Source of the DNA: Chromatiales bacterium
GTDB taxonomy: Bacteria; Pseudomonadota; Gammaproteobacteria; UBA6429; Thiohalophilaceae
Direction of reading: 5' to 3'
Assembly (NCBI GenBank): GCA_026984045.1
Contig: JALSSV010000082.1
Coordinates: 1-64,000, forward strand
DNA length: 64,000 nucleotides
The translations under genes were made by a program, and so were the position numbers. The first letter of the stretch is position 1. Every line of letters starts with the position of its first letter. Of this stretch, positions 53,672-63,967 are shown piece by piece. Under the pieces are notes generated by a model that did not search any database, had not been told where the DNA came from, and saw nothing but the letters and a program-made list of their open reading frames with translations.

Positions 53672-55104
53672 GGGACCTCGACGGCATCGGCTGGACGGCG
53701 GCCAAGGACCCGTTTGAGCAGGGGGGGCGTGACCAGGGTGGTGACGATGACCATCAGCACCACCGCCGAGAACAGCGCCGCGTTGATGACCTCGAGACTC
53801 TGGCCGATGGAGGCGAACACCAGGCCCACCTCACCCCGTGGCATCATGCCGATGCCCACCGCCGCCTTGCGGATCCCGCGCCCGGCCACCAGCCCGCTGA
53901 CGAACTTGCCGAGCAGGGCTGCCGCGATCAGCCCGCCGGCCATGAACAGGACATGGCTGTCGGCCATGGTCTCGAGCTTGACCTGCATGCCCATCAGAAT
54001 GAAGAAGATGGGCACCATGATCACCTCCAGGGGCGCGATCAGATCCCGAATGGCGAAACGGTGTGATGCCACCTCGCCCCAGTGACGGAAATAGGCATCG
54101 TGCAGGATCACGCCGGCGGCAAAGGCCCCGACGATGGTGGACAGACCGGCCAGATTGGCCAGCCAGGCCAGCACCATCACGAACAGGAAGGAGATGAACA
54201 TCTTGGCCTCGATGATATCGAGGTTGCGCACCAGGGCAATGGTATGGGTGAGAAACCGCGGCCCGAGACGGAAGGCCGCCCACAGGAACAGGGCCGCCAG
54301 TGTCAGGATCTGCAGGACATGGCCCACCTCGAAGCCGCCAGAGACGATGATTCCCGAGACCACGGCCAGCATCACCAGGCCGAGGATGTCGTCGATCACG
54401 GCCGCCCCCAGGATGACATGCGCCTCGGGGGTGTGCAGCCGCCGGAGTTCCTGCAGCACCCGGGCGGTGATGCCGATGCTGGTGGCCCCGAGGGTCGCGG
54501 CCACGAAAAGATCCGCGTTCAGCGACAGTTCCGGCATCAACAGACGGGCGGCGCCGAAACCAAGCAGGAAGGGGGCCGCCACGCCGACCACGGCCACCCG
54601 CAGGGAAGCAGGACCGACCCGCTGCATTTCTTCCAGAGACGTCTCGAGGCCGATCAGGAACAGCATGAAGATCACCCCGTAACGGGAGAAGATGTCCACC
54701 GTGTGGGAGACCTGGATCAGCGCCGGCCCACCCGGCCCGCGCAGGATTTCGAGGATCCGCTCGGCATCGGGATGCCCCAGCGCCTCGATCGCCGAGCGGC
54801 TCAGCGGTTCGCCCGCCAGGGTGAGGTCCACCATCTCGAAGATGGCCGGCCCATTGCGCAGCACCTCGACGAAGTCGAATCCCGCCCAGTAGCCGAGATT
54901 GCCGATGGCGACCCCCATCAGCAGTTCCCCGAGCACCGAGGGCTGCCCGGCACGGCGCGCCAGAAAGCGGCCCAGCACGGCGAAGAACAGGATCCCGGTC
55001 ACCCCCAGGATCACCGGCGCGATGGGATCGCTGTGCAGCGGGCCCGCCCACGCCACGGCCGGCATCGCCAGGATCAGCCCCGTCAGCAGTTCAGTGACCT
55101 TCAC
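53668..55104 (-). CDS. CPA2-type cation:proton antiporter
   Basis: The 478-aa protein has an optional N-terminal leader (about 1-21) and twelve to thirteen hydrophobic helices. The family motifs are MLFLIGLETSLEEM near residue 143 and the ion-binding pair in AAVIDDILGL near 229. It has no C-terminal RCK domain. It exchanges Na+ or K+ for protons. A GTG at 55104 starts within the end of the CDF gene (14-base overlap), and the stop overlaps the next gene. Confidence 0.88.
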   Translation of the reverse strand: MKVTELLTGLILAMPAVAWAGPLHSDPIAPVILGVTGILFFAVLGRFLARRAGQPSVLGELLMGVAIGNLGYWAGFDFVEVLRNGPAIFEMVDLTLAGEPLSRSAIEALGHPDAERILEILRGPGGPALIQVSHTVDIFSRYGVIFMLFLIGLETSLEEMQRVGPASLRVAVVGVAAPFLLGFGAARLLMPELSLNADLFVAATLGATSIGITARVLQELRRLHTPEAHVILGAAVIDDILGLVMLAVVSGIIVSGGFEVGHVLQILTLAALFLWAAFRLGPRFLTHTIALVRNLDIIEAKMFISFLFVMVLAWLANLAGLSTIVGAFAAGVILHDAYFRHWGEVASHRFAIRDLIAPLEVIMVPIFFILMGMQVKLETMADSHVLFMAGGLIAAALLGKFVSGLVAGRGIRKAAVGIGMMPRGEVGLVFASIGQSLEVINAALFSAVVLMVIVTTLVTPPLLKRVLGRRPADAVEVP

Positions 55105-55912
55105 CGGCCAGCGCCTCGTCGATGCAGGCGGCCGTTTCCACCTGCACGGTGGAATGATCGATGCCGAACACCTCGTGCAGAATGCGCTTGACCGCCGCCA
55201 GCACCTGCCCGCAATCGGTCCCCTCGGCCACAGTCACGTGCAGGGTGAGCATGGTCCGCTCCGGCGTCAGGGACCAGACGTGCAGGTGATGCACGTCTTC
55301 GATCTCGGGAAGGCGGCGGTGCAGTTCGGCACGGATGCGTTCCGGATCCACGTCCGGCGGCGCGCCCTCGAGCAGGATGTGTCCCGACTGGCGCACCACC
55401 TTCCCGGCGCTGTAGAGAATGAGCAGGGCCACCAGGATCGAAAGCAGGGGATCGATCGGATACCAGCCGGTGATCAGAATCACGCCGGCCGCCACGATGG
55501 CGGCCACCGACCCCAGCAGATCGCCCAGCACGTGCAGCAGCGCGGCCCGCACGTTGAGGTTGTGCCGGTGGCCGCCATGCAGCAGGCGAAAGGCCACGAG
55601 ATTGATGCCCAGGCCGGCCAGCGCCACCCACAGCATCACGCCGCCGAGCACCGGCTGGGGCATCAGCAGCCGCTGCACCGCCTCGAAGCCGATCCAGGCG
55701 ACGATGAACAGAAAGAAGAGGCCGTTGACGAACGCCGCAAGGATCTGCAGGCGGTGATAGCCGTAGGTGCGCAGGGCGTCGGCCGGCCGCCGCGAGAGCC
55801 GCGCCGCCAGCCAGGCCAGGCCCAGCGACACGGTATCGGTGAGCATGTGCCCGGCATCGGCCAGCAGCGCCAGGGAACCGGACCACAGGCCCCCGATCAC
55901 TTCCACCACCAT
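55091..55912 (-). CDS. Cation diffusion facilitator (CDF) transporter
   Basis: The 273-aa protein has about five helices and a C-terminal cytoplasmic domain (about 185-270). The site motifs are ADAGHMLTDTVSLG near residue 18 and HVLGDLLGSVAAIVAAGV near 126, giving the His-Asp metal site. Likely substrates are zinc or cadmium. In-frame sequence upstream of 55912 encodes the usual family N-terminus (HSHTHDERRLLLALSLTGGF) but has no ATG, GTG or TTG; an ATC at 55984 is the only likely alternative start. It overlaps the antiporter gene by 14 bases. Confidence 0.9.
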   Translation of the reverse strand: MVVEVIGGLWSGSLALLADAGHMLTDTVSLGLAWLAARLSRRPADALRTYGYHRLQILAAFVNGLFFLFIVAWIGFEAVQRLLMPQPVLGGVMLWVALAGLGINLVAFRLLHGGHRHNLNVRAALLHVLGDLLGSVAAIVAAGVILITGWYPIDPLLSILVALLILYSAGKVVRQSGHILLEGAPPDVDPERIRAELHRRLPEIEDVHHLHVWSLTPERTMLTLHVTVAEGTDCGQVLAAVKRILHEVFGIDHSTVQVETAACIDEALAGEGH

Positions 55913-56094
55913 GAAGCCGCCGGTCAGGCTCAGGGCCAGCAGCAGCCGGCGTTCGTCATGGGTATGGGAATGCTGTGCCGCGATGACCGCTTACCGTCGG
56001 GTTGAAGCCTGCGGACATTGTAGCGCAGCCCTCTCCCGCCCGGCAGGCATCCGGGCCTCGACGGTCGTGCTGGCAGGCAGGGATCCGAAAACGG

Positions 56095-56634
56095 CTATTC
56101 CGGCCGGCCCGGGGTTCCGGCGACGAGCCCCCGCTCCCGTGCAAGCCAGCGCCGGCCCAGTTCCATCCCCGCGGTCAGCAACAGCCCCATGCCGGTCGCG
56201 GCGCCCGTCATCCAGTCGGGCCGGGGCGCGCCTTCCATGCCGTGAGCAAAGCCGTGCAGGAACGCAATCCCCGCAAGGGCGAGCCACAGCCCGGCACCGG
56301 GTGCCGTGCGGCGCCAGAGGAAGAACCCCAGCACCGGCAGGCCGAGCAGCAGCAGACCGTCGATGGCGGCCTGCGGCCCCAGCGCGACGCCAGCCAGCAG
56401 ACCAGACAGAAAGGCGCCGACAAACCCGGCGCCCAGCGCCAACCGCCGGCGGGCCAGCCGGCCGATGACGATCCCGGCGAGGAGCAGGGACAACAGGTGA
56501 TCGAGCCCGCTCAGCGGATGCCGAAATCCGGCCAGGAAGCCGTCCGCCGGCGTCGGCGCACCGTGCGCCAGGGCCAGGGAGGAGACCGGCAGCATCAGCA
56601 GGGCCACAACGAATCGCAACAGTGAACGGGACAT
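56095..56634 (-). CDS. hupE: HupE/UreJ family nickel-type permease
   Basis: The 179-aa protein has a signal-like N-terminus (about 1-23, ending LAHG) and six hydrophobic helices. The HupE motif is FRHPLSGLDHLLSLL, and a late FLHGFAHGMEG carries a second His pair. HupE moves nickel or cobalt for hydrogenase. It lies 27 bases downstream of the large subunit gene, in the same direction, so it belongs to the hydrogenase operon. Confidence 0.9.
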   Translation of the reverse strand: MSRSLLRFVVALLMLPVSSLALAHGAPTPADGFLAGFRHPLSGLDHLLSLLLAGIVIGRLARRRLALGAGFVGAFLSGLLAGVALGPQAAIDGLLLLGLPVLGFFLWRRTAPGAGLWLALAGIAFLHGFAHGMEGAPRPDWMTGAATGMGLLLTAGMELGRRWLARERGLVAGTPGRPE

Positions 56635-56661
56635 GACGGGATTTCCTCCTGTTTTCGAATG

Positions 56662-58387
<1,726 letters not shown>

Positions 58388-58395
<8 letters not shown>

Positions 58396-59668
58396 GTTGC
58401 GTCTCCTCGTCCGGCGGTGCCAGGTTTTCGGCCAGCAGCTCGGCCATGCCGACGATCTCCAGCGCCATCTCCCGGGCCTCGATGCCATCCTCCAGCACCG
58501 CCCGGCAGTTGGCGCAGGCGGTGACCACCTTGCGCGCACCGGTGGCATCGAACTGGCGTTTCTTCATGGCGAAGGCCCGATTGCGCAACGCGTCCGCATC
58601 GGGGTTGGCGCTGACCCCGCCCCCGCCGCCACAACACCAGTTCCACACCCCGGCGCAATCCATCTCCTCGAACGCCTCGGCCGCCATGTCGAGCAGATGC
58701 CGTGGCTCGTCGATGAGCCCGCCGCGGCGCACCAGTTGACAGGGATCGTGGAAGGTCAGCTTTTCCCGGTGCTTGCCGGCCAGGGTGAGCCGCCCGTCCC
58801 GGCGCAGTTCGTCGAACAGCTCCAGCAAGTGCACGACGCGGAAGCGGTAGGGCCGCCCGATCAGGTTGGGCCCGTCCCAGCGCAGGGTGGTGTAGGCATG
58901 CCCGCACTCGGGACTGATGACTGTCTTCACCCCCAGTTTCTCGGCCGTCTCGACGATGCGCAGCAACAGTTCCCGCGCCAGATCCGAAGAACCGATCTGG
59001 ATGCCGGCATTGGTCGCCTCGTAGCCTTCGCTGGCGAGCGTCCAGGACAGGCCGGCGCGGTGGAAGATGCGCGCCATGGCGGCGATGCTCTCGGGATAGA
59101 GCATGTATTCGTTGGCGGAGAGCACCAGCAGGTAGTCGGCGCCTTCACGATCGAAGGGCACTTCGATGCCCTCTTCCTTCTCCAGCGAGGCGATGATTTT
59201 CGCCAGGGCGGGATAGCGCACCCCCATCGGGCTGCCGGTGGTCAAGGCCCGGTAGGTGGTGGTCTTCAAGCCCTCGGGGGCATGGCCCGCGGCCACCATG
59301 CCTTCCCGCGCCTTGCGGATCATGTAGGTGATGTCGTTGCCCACGGGACAGACCAGCGAACAGCGCCCGCAGAGGGTGCAACTGTCGTAGAGCAGCGACT
59401 GCCATTCGGCCAGCTCGGCCTCGTCGGGGGGCGGCAGGAGGCCGAGCCGGGCCAGCAGCCGGCCCCACAGGGTGTATTCACGTTGCCAGATCCGCCGCAG
59501 GGGTTCGAGCTTGTGGATCGGCGTATAGCGCGGATCACCGGTCTCCACGTGAAAATGGCAGGCCCCGGCGCACAGGCCGCAGTGCACGCAACTGTTGAAG
59601 AAACTGGCGATCGGCGCATCGATGCCGGCCGCAAGCGTGGTCAGGCCGTTTTGCAGCGAGACGCTCAT
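58388..59668 (-). CDS. isp2: Isp2, HdrD-like iron-sulfur protein of hydrogenase
   Basis: The 426-aa protein has two N-terminal [4Fe-4S] motifs, CVHCGLCAGACHF and CTLCGRCSLVCPVGN, and two CCG-like domains, one with HDPCQLVRR and CCGGGGG, the other with TACANCRAVL. It is like HdrD and the Isp2 of Thiocapsa. It probably carries electrons from hydrogenase to membrane quinone or a heterodisulfide-like acceptor. It overlaps isp1 as ATGA and hynL by eight bases. Confidence 0.93.
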
Positions 59669-60333
59669 ACCTTCACTCCCCGCCGCCCGGCCATCTGGCC
59701 GGTGTACCAGCGCGAGAACCACAGGGTGAAGCCGTGCATCAGCCTGGTGAACGGCAGGCTGGCCAGCAGCACTTCGACACTGAGGATGTGCAGCACCAGC
59801 AGGGTGTTGTATTCCCCCAGCAGACGGTGATAGGCCAGGTAACCGGTGAGCACCGGCAGGAAGGTGATCGCCAGGGCATACCAGTCATTGAAGCGCGAGA
59901 GGAAGCGCCGGACCGGATCGGTGAGGCGAAACCAGAACGCCAGCAGCAGGGCGGCCAGGGTGATCAGCGTCACGCCGTCCACGAGCCCGGCCGCGAGCCC
60001 CGGCCAGGACAAGCCGGTCACGGCCTCGATCAGCAGGATGTGCGGCACGAAGAAGAACACGACGAGGAACAGGCCGAGGTGAAAGACATAGCCGGTCAGG
60101 AATTCGATCCGGCGATAGCGCACGCAGGCCGAAGACGGCAGCACACTGCGGGTGAGAATCGTGCGCCAGCCGTACCCGCCGCTGTGGGCGACCCGCGGTT
60201 CGCTCAGATCCGGCTTGCGGCCGAGCAGCAGCATCTCGACCAGGCGCACCCCCACCCCGATCACCAGAATCGAAAGCGACAGGACCAGCCCCGGCCCACG
60301 CACCCAGGCCAGCATCTCCATGGTGTTCATCAT
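59665..60333 (-). CDS. isp1: Isp1, NarI-like heme b membrane protein
   Basis: The 222-aa protein has about five helices and fits the NarI/DsrM-like cytochrome b fold, with His residues in TGYVFHLGLF, FVPHILLI and LVLHILSVE that may bind heme. It anchors electron flow between the periplasmic hydrogenase and Isp2. The start is an ATG pair (Met-Met) overlapping the HynS stop as ATGA. It matches the position of isp1 in purple sulfur bacteria. Confidence 0.92.
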   Translation of the reverse strand: MMNTMEMLAWVRGPGLVLSLSILVIGVGVRLVEMLLLGRKPDLSEPRVAHSGGYGWRTILTRSVLPSSACVRYRRIEFLTGYVFHLGLFLVVFFFVPHILLIEAVTGLSWPGLAAGLVDGVTLITLAALLLAFWFRLTDPVRRFLSRFNDWYALAITFLPVLTGYLAYHRLLGEYNTLLVLHILSVEVLLASLPFTRLMHGFTLWFSRWYTGQMAGRRGVKV

Positions 60334-61427
60334 CCCTCTCCCCCTTTCACGTCGTCGGCGGCGAGGGGCTGGCGGCGGCGCTCGGCACGGGCCTTGCGCA
60401 GGCGGTTGGCCAGACCGGCCGCGGCGCCGGCCGCCACGCCGACGCCGATCGCCGGCACGACCCATTTCGCCACGTCCACGGGGGGCGCGGTCAGGGCCTG
60501 GTAGAAACTGCCGGCATCCCAGAAATCCGGCTCCGAACAGCCCAGGCAGGGATGTCCCGACTGGATGGGAAAGCTGGTGCCCTGGTTCCATTTCTCCGTG
60601 GCGCAGGCGTTGCGGGTGGTCGGCCCCTTGCAGCCGAGCTTGTACAGGCACCAGCCGTTGCGCGCCCCTTCATCGTCAAACTGCTCGGCGAACAGATTGC
60701 GATCGTAGAACGGCCGGCGATAGCAGCGGTCGTGAATGGTCTGCCCATAGAACACCGTCGGCCGACCCAGGTCATCCAGTTCCGGCACCCGGCCGAAGGT
60801 CAGCACATGGGCGATGACGCCGCTGATCACCACCGGGATGGGCGGACAGCCCGGCACGTTGACGATGGTCCGATCGGCGAGGATCTCGCTCACCGGCACC
60901 GCGCCGGTGGGATTGGGCCGGGCATGGGGCAGACCACCGTAGGCCGCGCAGGTGCCGACCGAGACAATGGCCGCGGCACCGGCCGCAGTCTCCCTGAGCA
61001 TGTCGAGATTGCTGATCCCGGCGATGGTGGAATAGACGCCGCCCTCGGCCACGGGAATCGAACCTTCCACCACCAGGATGTACTTGCCCCGGTTCGCTTC
61101 CATCGACTGACGGCGCGCGTCTTCGGCGTGGCGGCCGGCGGCGGCCTGCAGGGTGTGATGGTAGTCCAGGGAGAGGACGTTGAAGATCAGGTTCTCGAGG
61201 GTGGGGCTGAAGGAACGGGTCAGCGATTCGGTGCAGGCGGTGCACTCCTGGAAGGAGAGCCAGATCACCGCCGGCCGCCGGGCCCGCTCCAGGGCCTCGG
61301 CGATGCGTGGCGCCATGGCCGGCGGCAGGGCCAGCAGCGAAGCCAGCCCGGCGCAGTATTTCAGGAAACTGCGCCGGCTGATCCCCTGCTGGCGCAGCCG
61401 TTCGAGCAGATCCGCTTCATCGGCCAT
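60330..61427 (-). CDS. hynS: [NiFe] hydrogenase small subunit (HynS)
   Basis: The 365-aa subunit has a twin-arginine signal (SRRSFLKYCAG). Proximal cluster Cys residues are in QECTACTESL and GTCAAYGG. Others are in HDRCYRRPFYD, GWCLYKLGCKGP and HPCLGCSEPDFWD. The proximal CTACTE motif lacks the extra Cys of oxygen-tolerant enzymes. A C-terminal helix (about 320-340) anchors it in the membrane. The product exports folded HynL through the Tat system. It overlaps hupH by 11 bases. Confidence 0.96.
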   Translation of the reverse strand: MADEADLLERLRQQGISRRSFLKYCAGLASLLALPPAMAPRIAEALERARRPAVIWLSFQECTACTESLTRSFSPTLENLIFNVLSLDYHHTLQAAAGRHAEDARRQSMEANRGKYILVVEGSIPVAEGGVYSTIAGISNLDMLRETAAGAAAIVSVGTCAAYGGLPHARPNPTGAVPVSEILADRTIVNVPGCPPIPVVISGVIAHVLTFGRVPELDDLGRPTVFYGQTIHDRCYRRPFYDRNLFAEQFDDEGARNGWCLYKLGCKGPTTRNACATEKWNQGTSFPIQSGHPCLGCSEPDFWDAGSFYQALTAPPVDVAKWVVPAIGVGVAAGAAAGLANRLRKARAERRRQPLAADDVKGGEG

Positions 61428-61866
61428 CGTCCCCTCCTGTCGCCCCGCCCGTCCATTCCGCGAGCTGTTCGCGCAGGGCGACGCCTGCCTCGCGCATGTC
61501 GCGCGGATCGCTTTTCAGGATCGCCGGGCAGGGCGTCACCTCGATGAACTCGGCGATCGTCTCCCCGGCCGGATCCGCATGCCGCACCCACCATACCCCG
61601 GCCAGGCGCGTCTCGGTCACCCGCGTCTCGCCCAGGGCGTCGATCACGGCCACCACTTCGCCATCGCCGAGCACGGTCTTCAGAACCTCACGCTCCCCCG
61701 GCAGCAGGGGCAGGCCGCGCAGATCGATGCTTCCCGGCGCCCCCTCCTCGGCCAGCGCCGTGAGCAGACTGGCGATCTCGTGCAACAGGGCCAGGACGTT
61801 GCCGGAAAGGCCATCGGACGGCGGCACCGTAATCCCCGGCACGGCGATGTCCTGCAGGGAACTCAT
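61417..61866 (-). CDS. HupH/HyaF-like hydrogenase expression protein
   Basis: The 149-aa protein matches the C-terminal domain of HupH/HyaF. Its middle reads LPLLPGEREVLKTVLGDGE, TRLAGVWWVRHAD, and FIEVTPCPAIL. Members help in cofactor insertion to the small subunit. It is shorter than the full HyaF (about 285 aa), so only this domain is present. It overlaps the maturation protease by four bases and hynS by 11 bases. Confidence 0.85.
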   Translation of the reverse strand: MSSLQDIAVPGITVPPSDGLSGNVLALLHEIASLLTALAEEGAPGSIDLRGLPLLPGEREVLKTVLGDGEVVAVIDALGETRVTETRLAGVWWVRHADPAGETIAEFIEVTPCPAILKSDPRDMREAGVALREQLAEWTGGATGGDDGR

Positions 61867-62327
61867 TGCCAGGCCGCGAGCAGGGTCCGGGCCTGTTCGC
61901 AGGCCCGGGGAATGGCCGCGGCCACCTCCGGCGACGGCACAGGCGACCAGTCCACGGAACGGGGCCGGATCCCGATCAGGGCCCGGGGCGCGGGCAGGGC
62001 ATCGAGCAGGCGCACCATGTCCAGCAGTTCGGCCAGCCCCACCTCGTGCACGCTGCTGCAGGGATGCCTGGCCACGAAGTCGTCCATGGCCTCATCGACG
62101 AAGACCCGCACCGTGCCTGCCGGCGCGTCGAAGCGGGCGGCGTCGATCACGATCAGGCGCGCCGCTTCTCCCAGCACCTCGGTGAGCGGAAAGCTGAGGG
62201 TACCGCCATCGACGAACCGGCAGTCCTGCCGGGGGGACCGGGTTCGCAGGGCCTCCATCGCCAGCAGGCCGGCGCCGTCATCGCCGCGCAGGGGATTGCC
62301 CAGGCCGAGGATCACGGTCGGAGGCAT
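61863..62327 (-). CDS. Hydrogenase maturation protease
   Basis: The 154-aa endopeptidase removes the C-terminal tail of the large subunit after nickel insertion. The motif is ILGLGNPLRGDDGAG at the start with a metal-binding Asp/Glu, and a late VHEVGLAELL has a conserved His. It is most similar to HyaD/HupD/HynD. It is the first gene on the minus strand. The GGAG site and short start fit the ATG at 62327. Confidence 0.93.
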   Translation of the reverse strand: MPPTVILGLGNPLRGDDGAGLLAMEALRTRSPRQDCRFVDGGTLSFPLTEVLGEAARLIVIDAARFDAPAGTVRVFVDEAMDDFVARHPCSSVHEVGLAELLDMVRLLDALPAPRALIGIRPRSVDWSPVPSPEVAAAIPRACEQARTLLAAWQ

Positions 62328-62470
62328 GCCACCGCTCCACCACGAAAAAGAATGCAGCCAGACACCATTGCCGTCCCCCTGCCGTCGTCGATTCAGCAAA
62401 TGGCCTGTCGGCCGATGTGCCGGGAAAAACGGTCTTTCCTGTTTCTGTCTATCCTTAAAAAGTAAACCAC

Positions 62471-62517
62471 GGCAGCGCAAATGCAAGGTTGACGGAAGGC
62501 AGACGCGGGTGTTTACT
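62471..62517 (+). promoter_or_regulatory. Putative promoters of hypC (sigma-54 and sigma-70-like)
   Basis: A GG-N10-GC pattern at 62471-62484 (context GGCAGCGCAAATGC) resembles a -24/-12 promoter. A TTGACG (62489-62494) with a 17-base spacer and TTTACT (62512-62517) is a sigma-70-like candidate. Either fits the start at 62550. Both are weak. Confidence 0.3.
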
Positions 62518-62549
62518 GACCTGCATCAGTTGCGATTGCGGAGCCGGCC

Positions 62550-62801
62550 ATGTGCCTCGCCATTCCCATGCGCATCGTCGCCATCGACGGTTTCCTGGCC
62601 CGTTGCGAGGCCAGGGGGGTGGAACGGGAGGTCAGCCTGTTCCTGATGCAGGAGACGGATCTGGCGCCCGGCGATCACGTGATGGTGCACGTGGGCTACG
62701 CCATCCAGAAGATCAGCGAGGCCGACGCGGCGGAAGCCTGGGCGCTGTACGACGAGATGCTCGAAACCCTGGACGGCGAGGCCGGAGCCCCCCGTGCATG
62801 A
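62550..62801 (+). CDS. hypC: Hydrogenase maturation chaperone HypC
   Basis: The 83-aa protein has the conserved start MCLAIPMRI with the essential Cys2. It binds HypD and carries the Fe(CN)2CO group to the large subunit. The later VHVGYAIQKI block is typical. It opens a hyp operon divergent from the structural genes, overlapping hypA by eight bases. Confidence 0.95.
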   Translation: MCLAIPMRIVAIDGFLARCEARGVEREVSLFLMQETDLAPGDHVMVHVGYAIQKISEADAAEAWALYDEMLETLDGEAGAPRA

Positions 62802-63153
62802 ACTGGCGGTATGCCAGGGCCTGCTGCGACAGGTGGGCGCCCTGGCCCGCGAGCACCATGCCGGGCGGGTCACGCGGATCGTCCTGCAGATCGGCCCGCT
62901 GTCGGGCGTGGAAGCGGATCTGCTGCGGGAAGCCTTCCCGCTGGCGGCCGCGGACAGCGTGGCGGCCGGGGCGGAACTGATCATCGAGCAGACGAGGGTC
63001 CGGGTGCGCTGCGACACCTGCGGCGCCGAGAGCGACGCGGCGGCCAACCGGCTGCTGTGCGGCGCCTGCGGCGACTGGCACACCCGCCTGGTCGGCGGCG
63101 ACGAGCTGTTGCTGGCCAGCGTGGAACTGGATCGGGAGAGCGAACATGTGTGA
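62794..63153 (+). CDS. hypA: Hydrogenase nickel incorporation protein HypA
   Basis: The 119-aa protein starts with a GTG followed by His-Glu, giving the nickel-binding Met1-His2-Glu3. A zinc ribbon has CDTC near residue 73 and CGAC near residue 89. HypA passes nickel to the large subunit with HypB. The start overlaps hypC; the end overlaps hypB by eight bases. Confidence 0.95.
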   Translation: MHELAVCQGLLRQVGALAREHHAGRVTRIVLQIGPLSGVEADLLREAFPLAAADSVAAGAELIIEQTRVRVRCDTCGAESDAAANRLLCGACGDWHTRLVGGDELLLASVELDRESEHV

Positions 63154-63967
63154 CACCTGCGGCTGCAACCTCACCCCCGGCAACCGGCATCTGGTCGAGT
63201 CCGGCGGCCGGCTTTCCCACACCGCCGAAGGCCGGGAGGCGGTCACCGTCCTGCGCAGCCTGCTGTCGGAGAACGATGTCACCGCCCGCCACAACCGCGC
63301 CCACTTCGATCGCCACGGGGTGCTGGCCGTCAACCTCATGTCCTCGCCGGGCGCCGGCAAGACCGCGCTGCTCGAGGCCACCCTCGCGGCCCTCTCGGCG
63401 GATCTGCGCATCGGCGTGATCGAGGGCGATCTGGAAACCGAGAACGATGCCGAGCGGATCCGCGCCCACGGCATCCCCGCCGTGCAGATCACCACCGGCT
63501 CGGCCTGCCATCTGGATGCCCACATGGTGCACGACGCCGTGCATCAACTGCCGCTGGCGGAACTCGATCTGCTGTTCATCGAAAACGTGGGCAACCTGGT
63601 CTGTCCCGCCAGCTTCGATCTGGGCCAGCATCACAACGTCACCCTGCTCTCGGTGACCGAGGGCGACGACAAGCCGGCCAAGTATCCGGTGATGTTCCGC
63701 GCCGCCGACCTCATGCTCCTGACCAAGACCGATCTGCTCGCGGTGCTCGACGACTTCGACCCGCAGGCTGCCGAACGGCACCTGCGCCACCTCGCCTCCG
63801 AGGCCCCCGTCCTGCCGCTGTCCGCCCGCACGGGGCAGGGCCTCGATGCCTGGCTCGCCTGGCTGCAGGCCCGCCTTGCCGAGCAGCGTGCCCGCCGCGC
63901 GGCCGGCGAGAGCCGCCAACCTGCCCTCCCGCCCGACGGCGCCACCCGGCCCGCCCGGGAGGGCTGA
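63146..63967 (+). CDS. hypB: Hydrogenase nickel GTPase HypB
   Basis: The 273-aa GTPase has an N-terminal nickel site MCDTCGC, the P-loop SSPGAGKTALLEA near residue 68 and the switch EGDLETENDAERI near 94. The second nickel/zinc site is in GSACHLDAHMV near 120. The NKxD-type base motif reads TKTD in LLTKTDLL. It delivers nickel to the hydrogenase with HypA. It lacks a His-rich linker. Confidence 0.95.
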   Translation: MCDTCGCNLTPGNRHLVESGGRLSHTAEGREAVTVLRSLLSENDVTARHNRAHFDRHGVLAVNLMSSPGAGKTALLEATLAALSADLRIGVIEGDLETENDAERIRAHGIPAVQITTGSACHLDAHMVHDAVHQLPLAELDLLFIENVGNLVCPASFDLGQHHNVTLLSVTEGDDKPAKYPVMFRAADLMLLTKTDLLAVLDDFDPQAAERHLRHLASEAPVLPLSARTGQGLDAWLAWLQARLAEQRARRAAGESRQPALPPDGATRPAREG

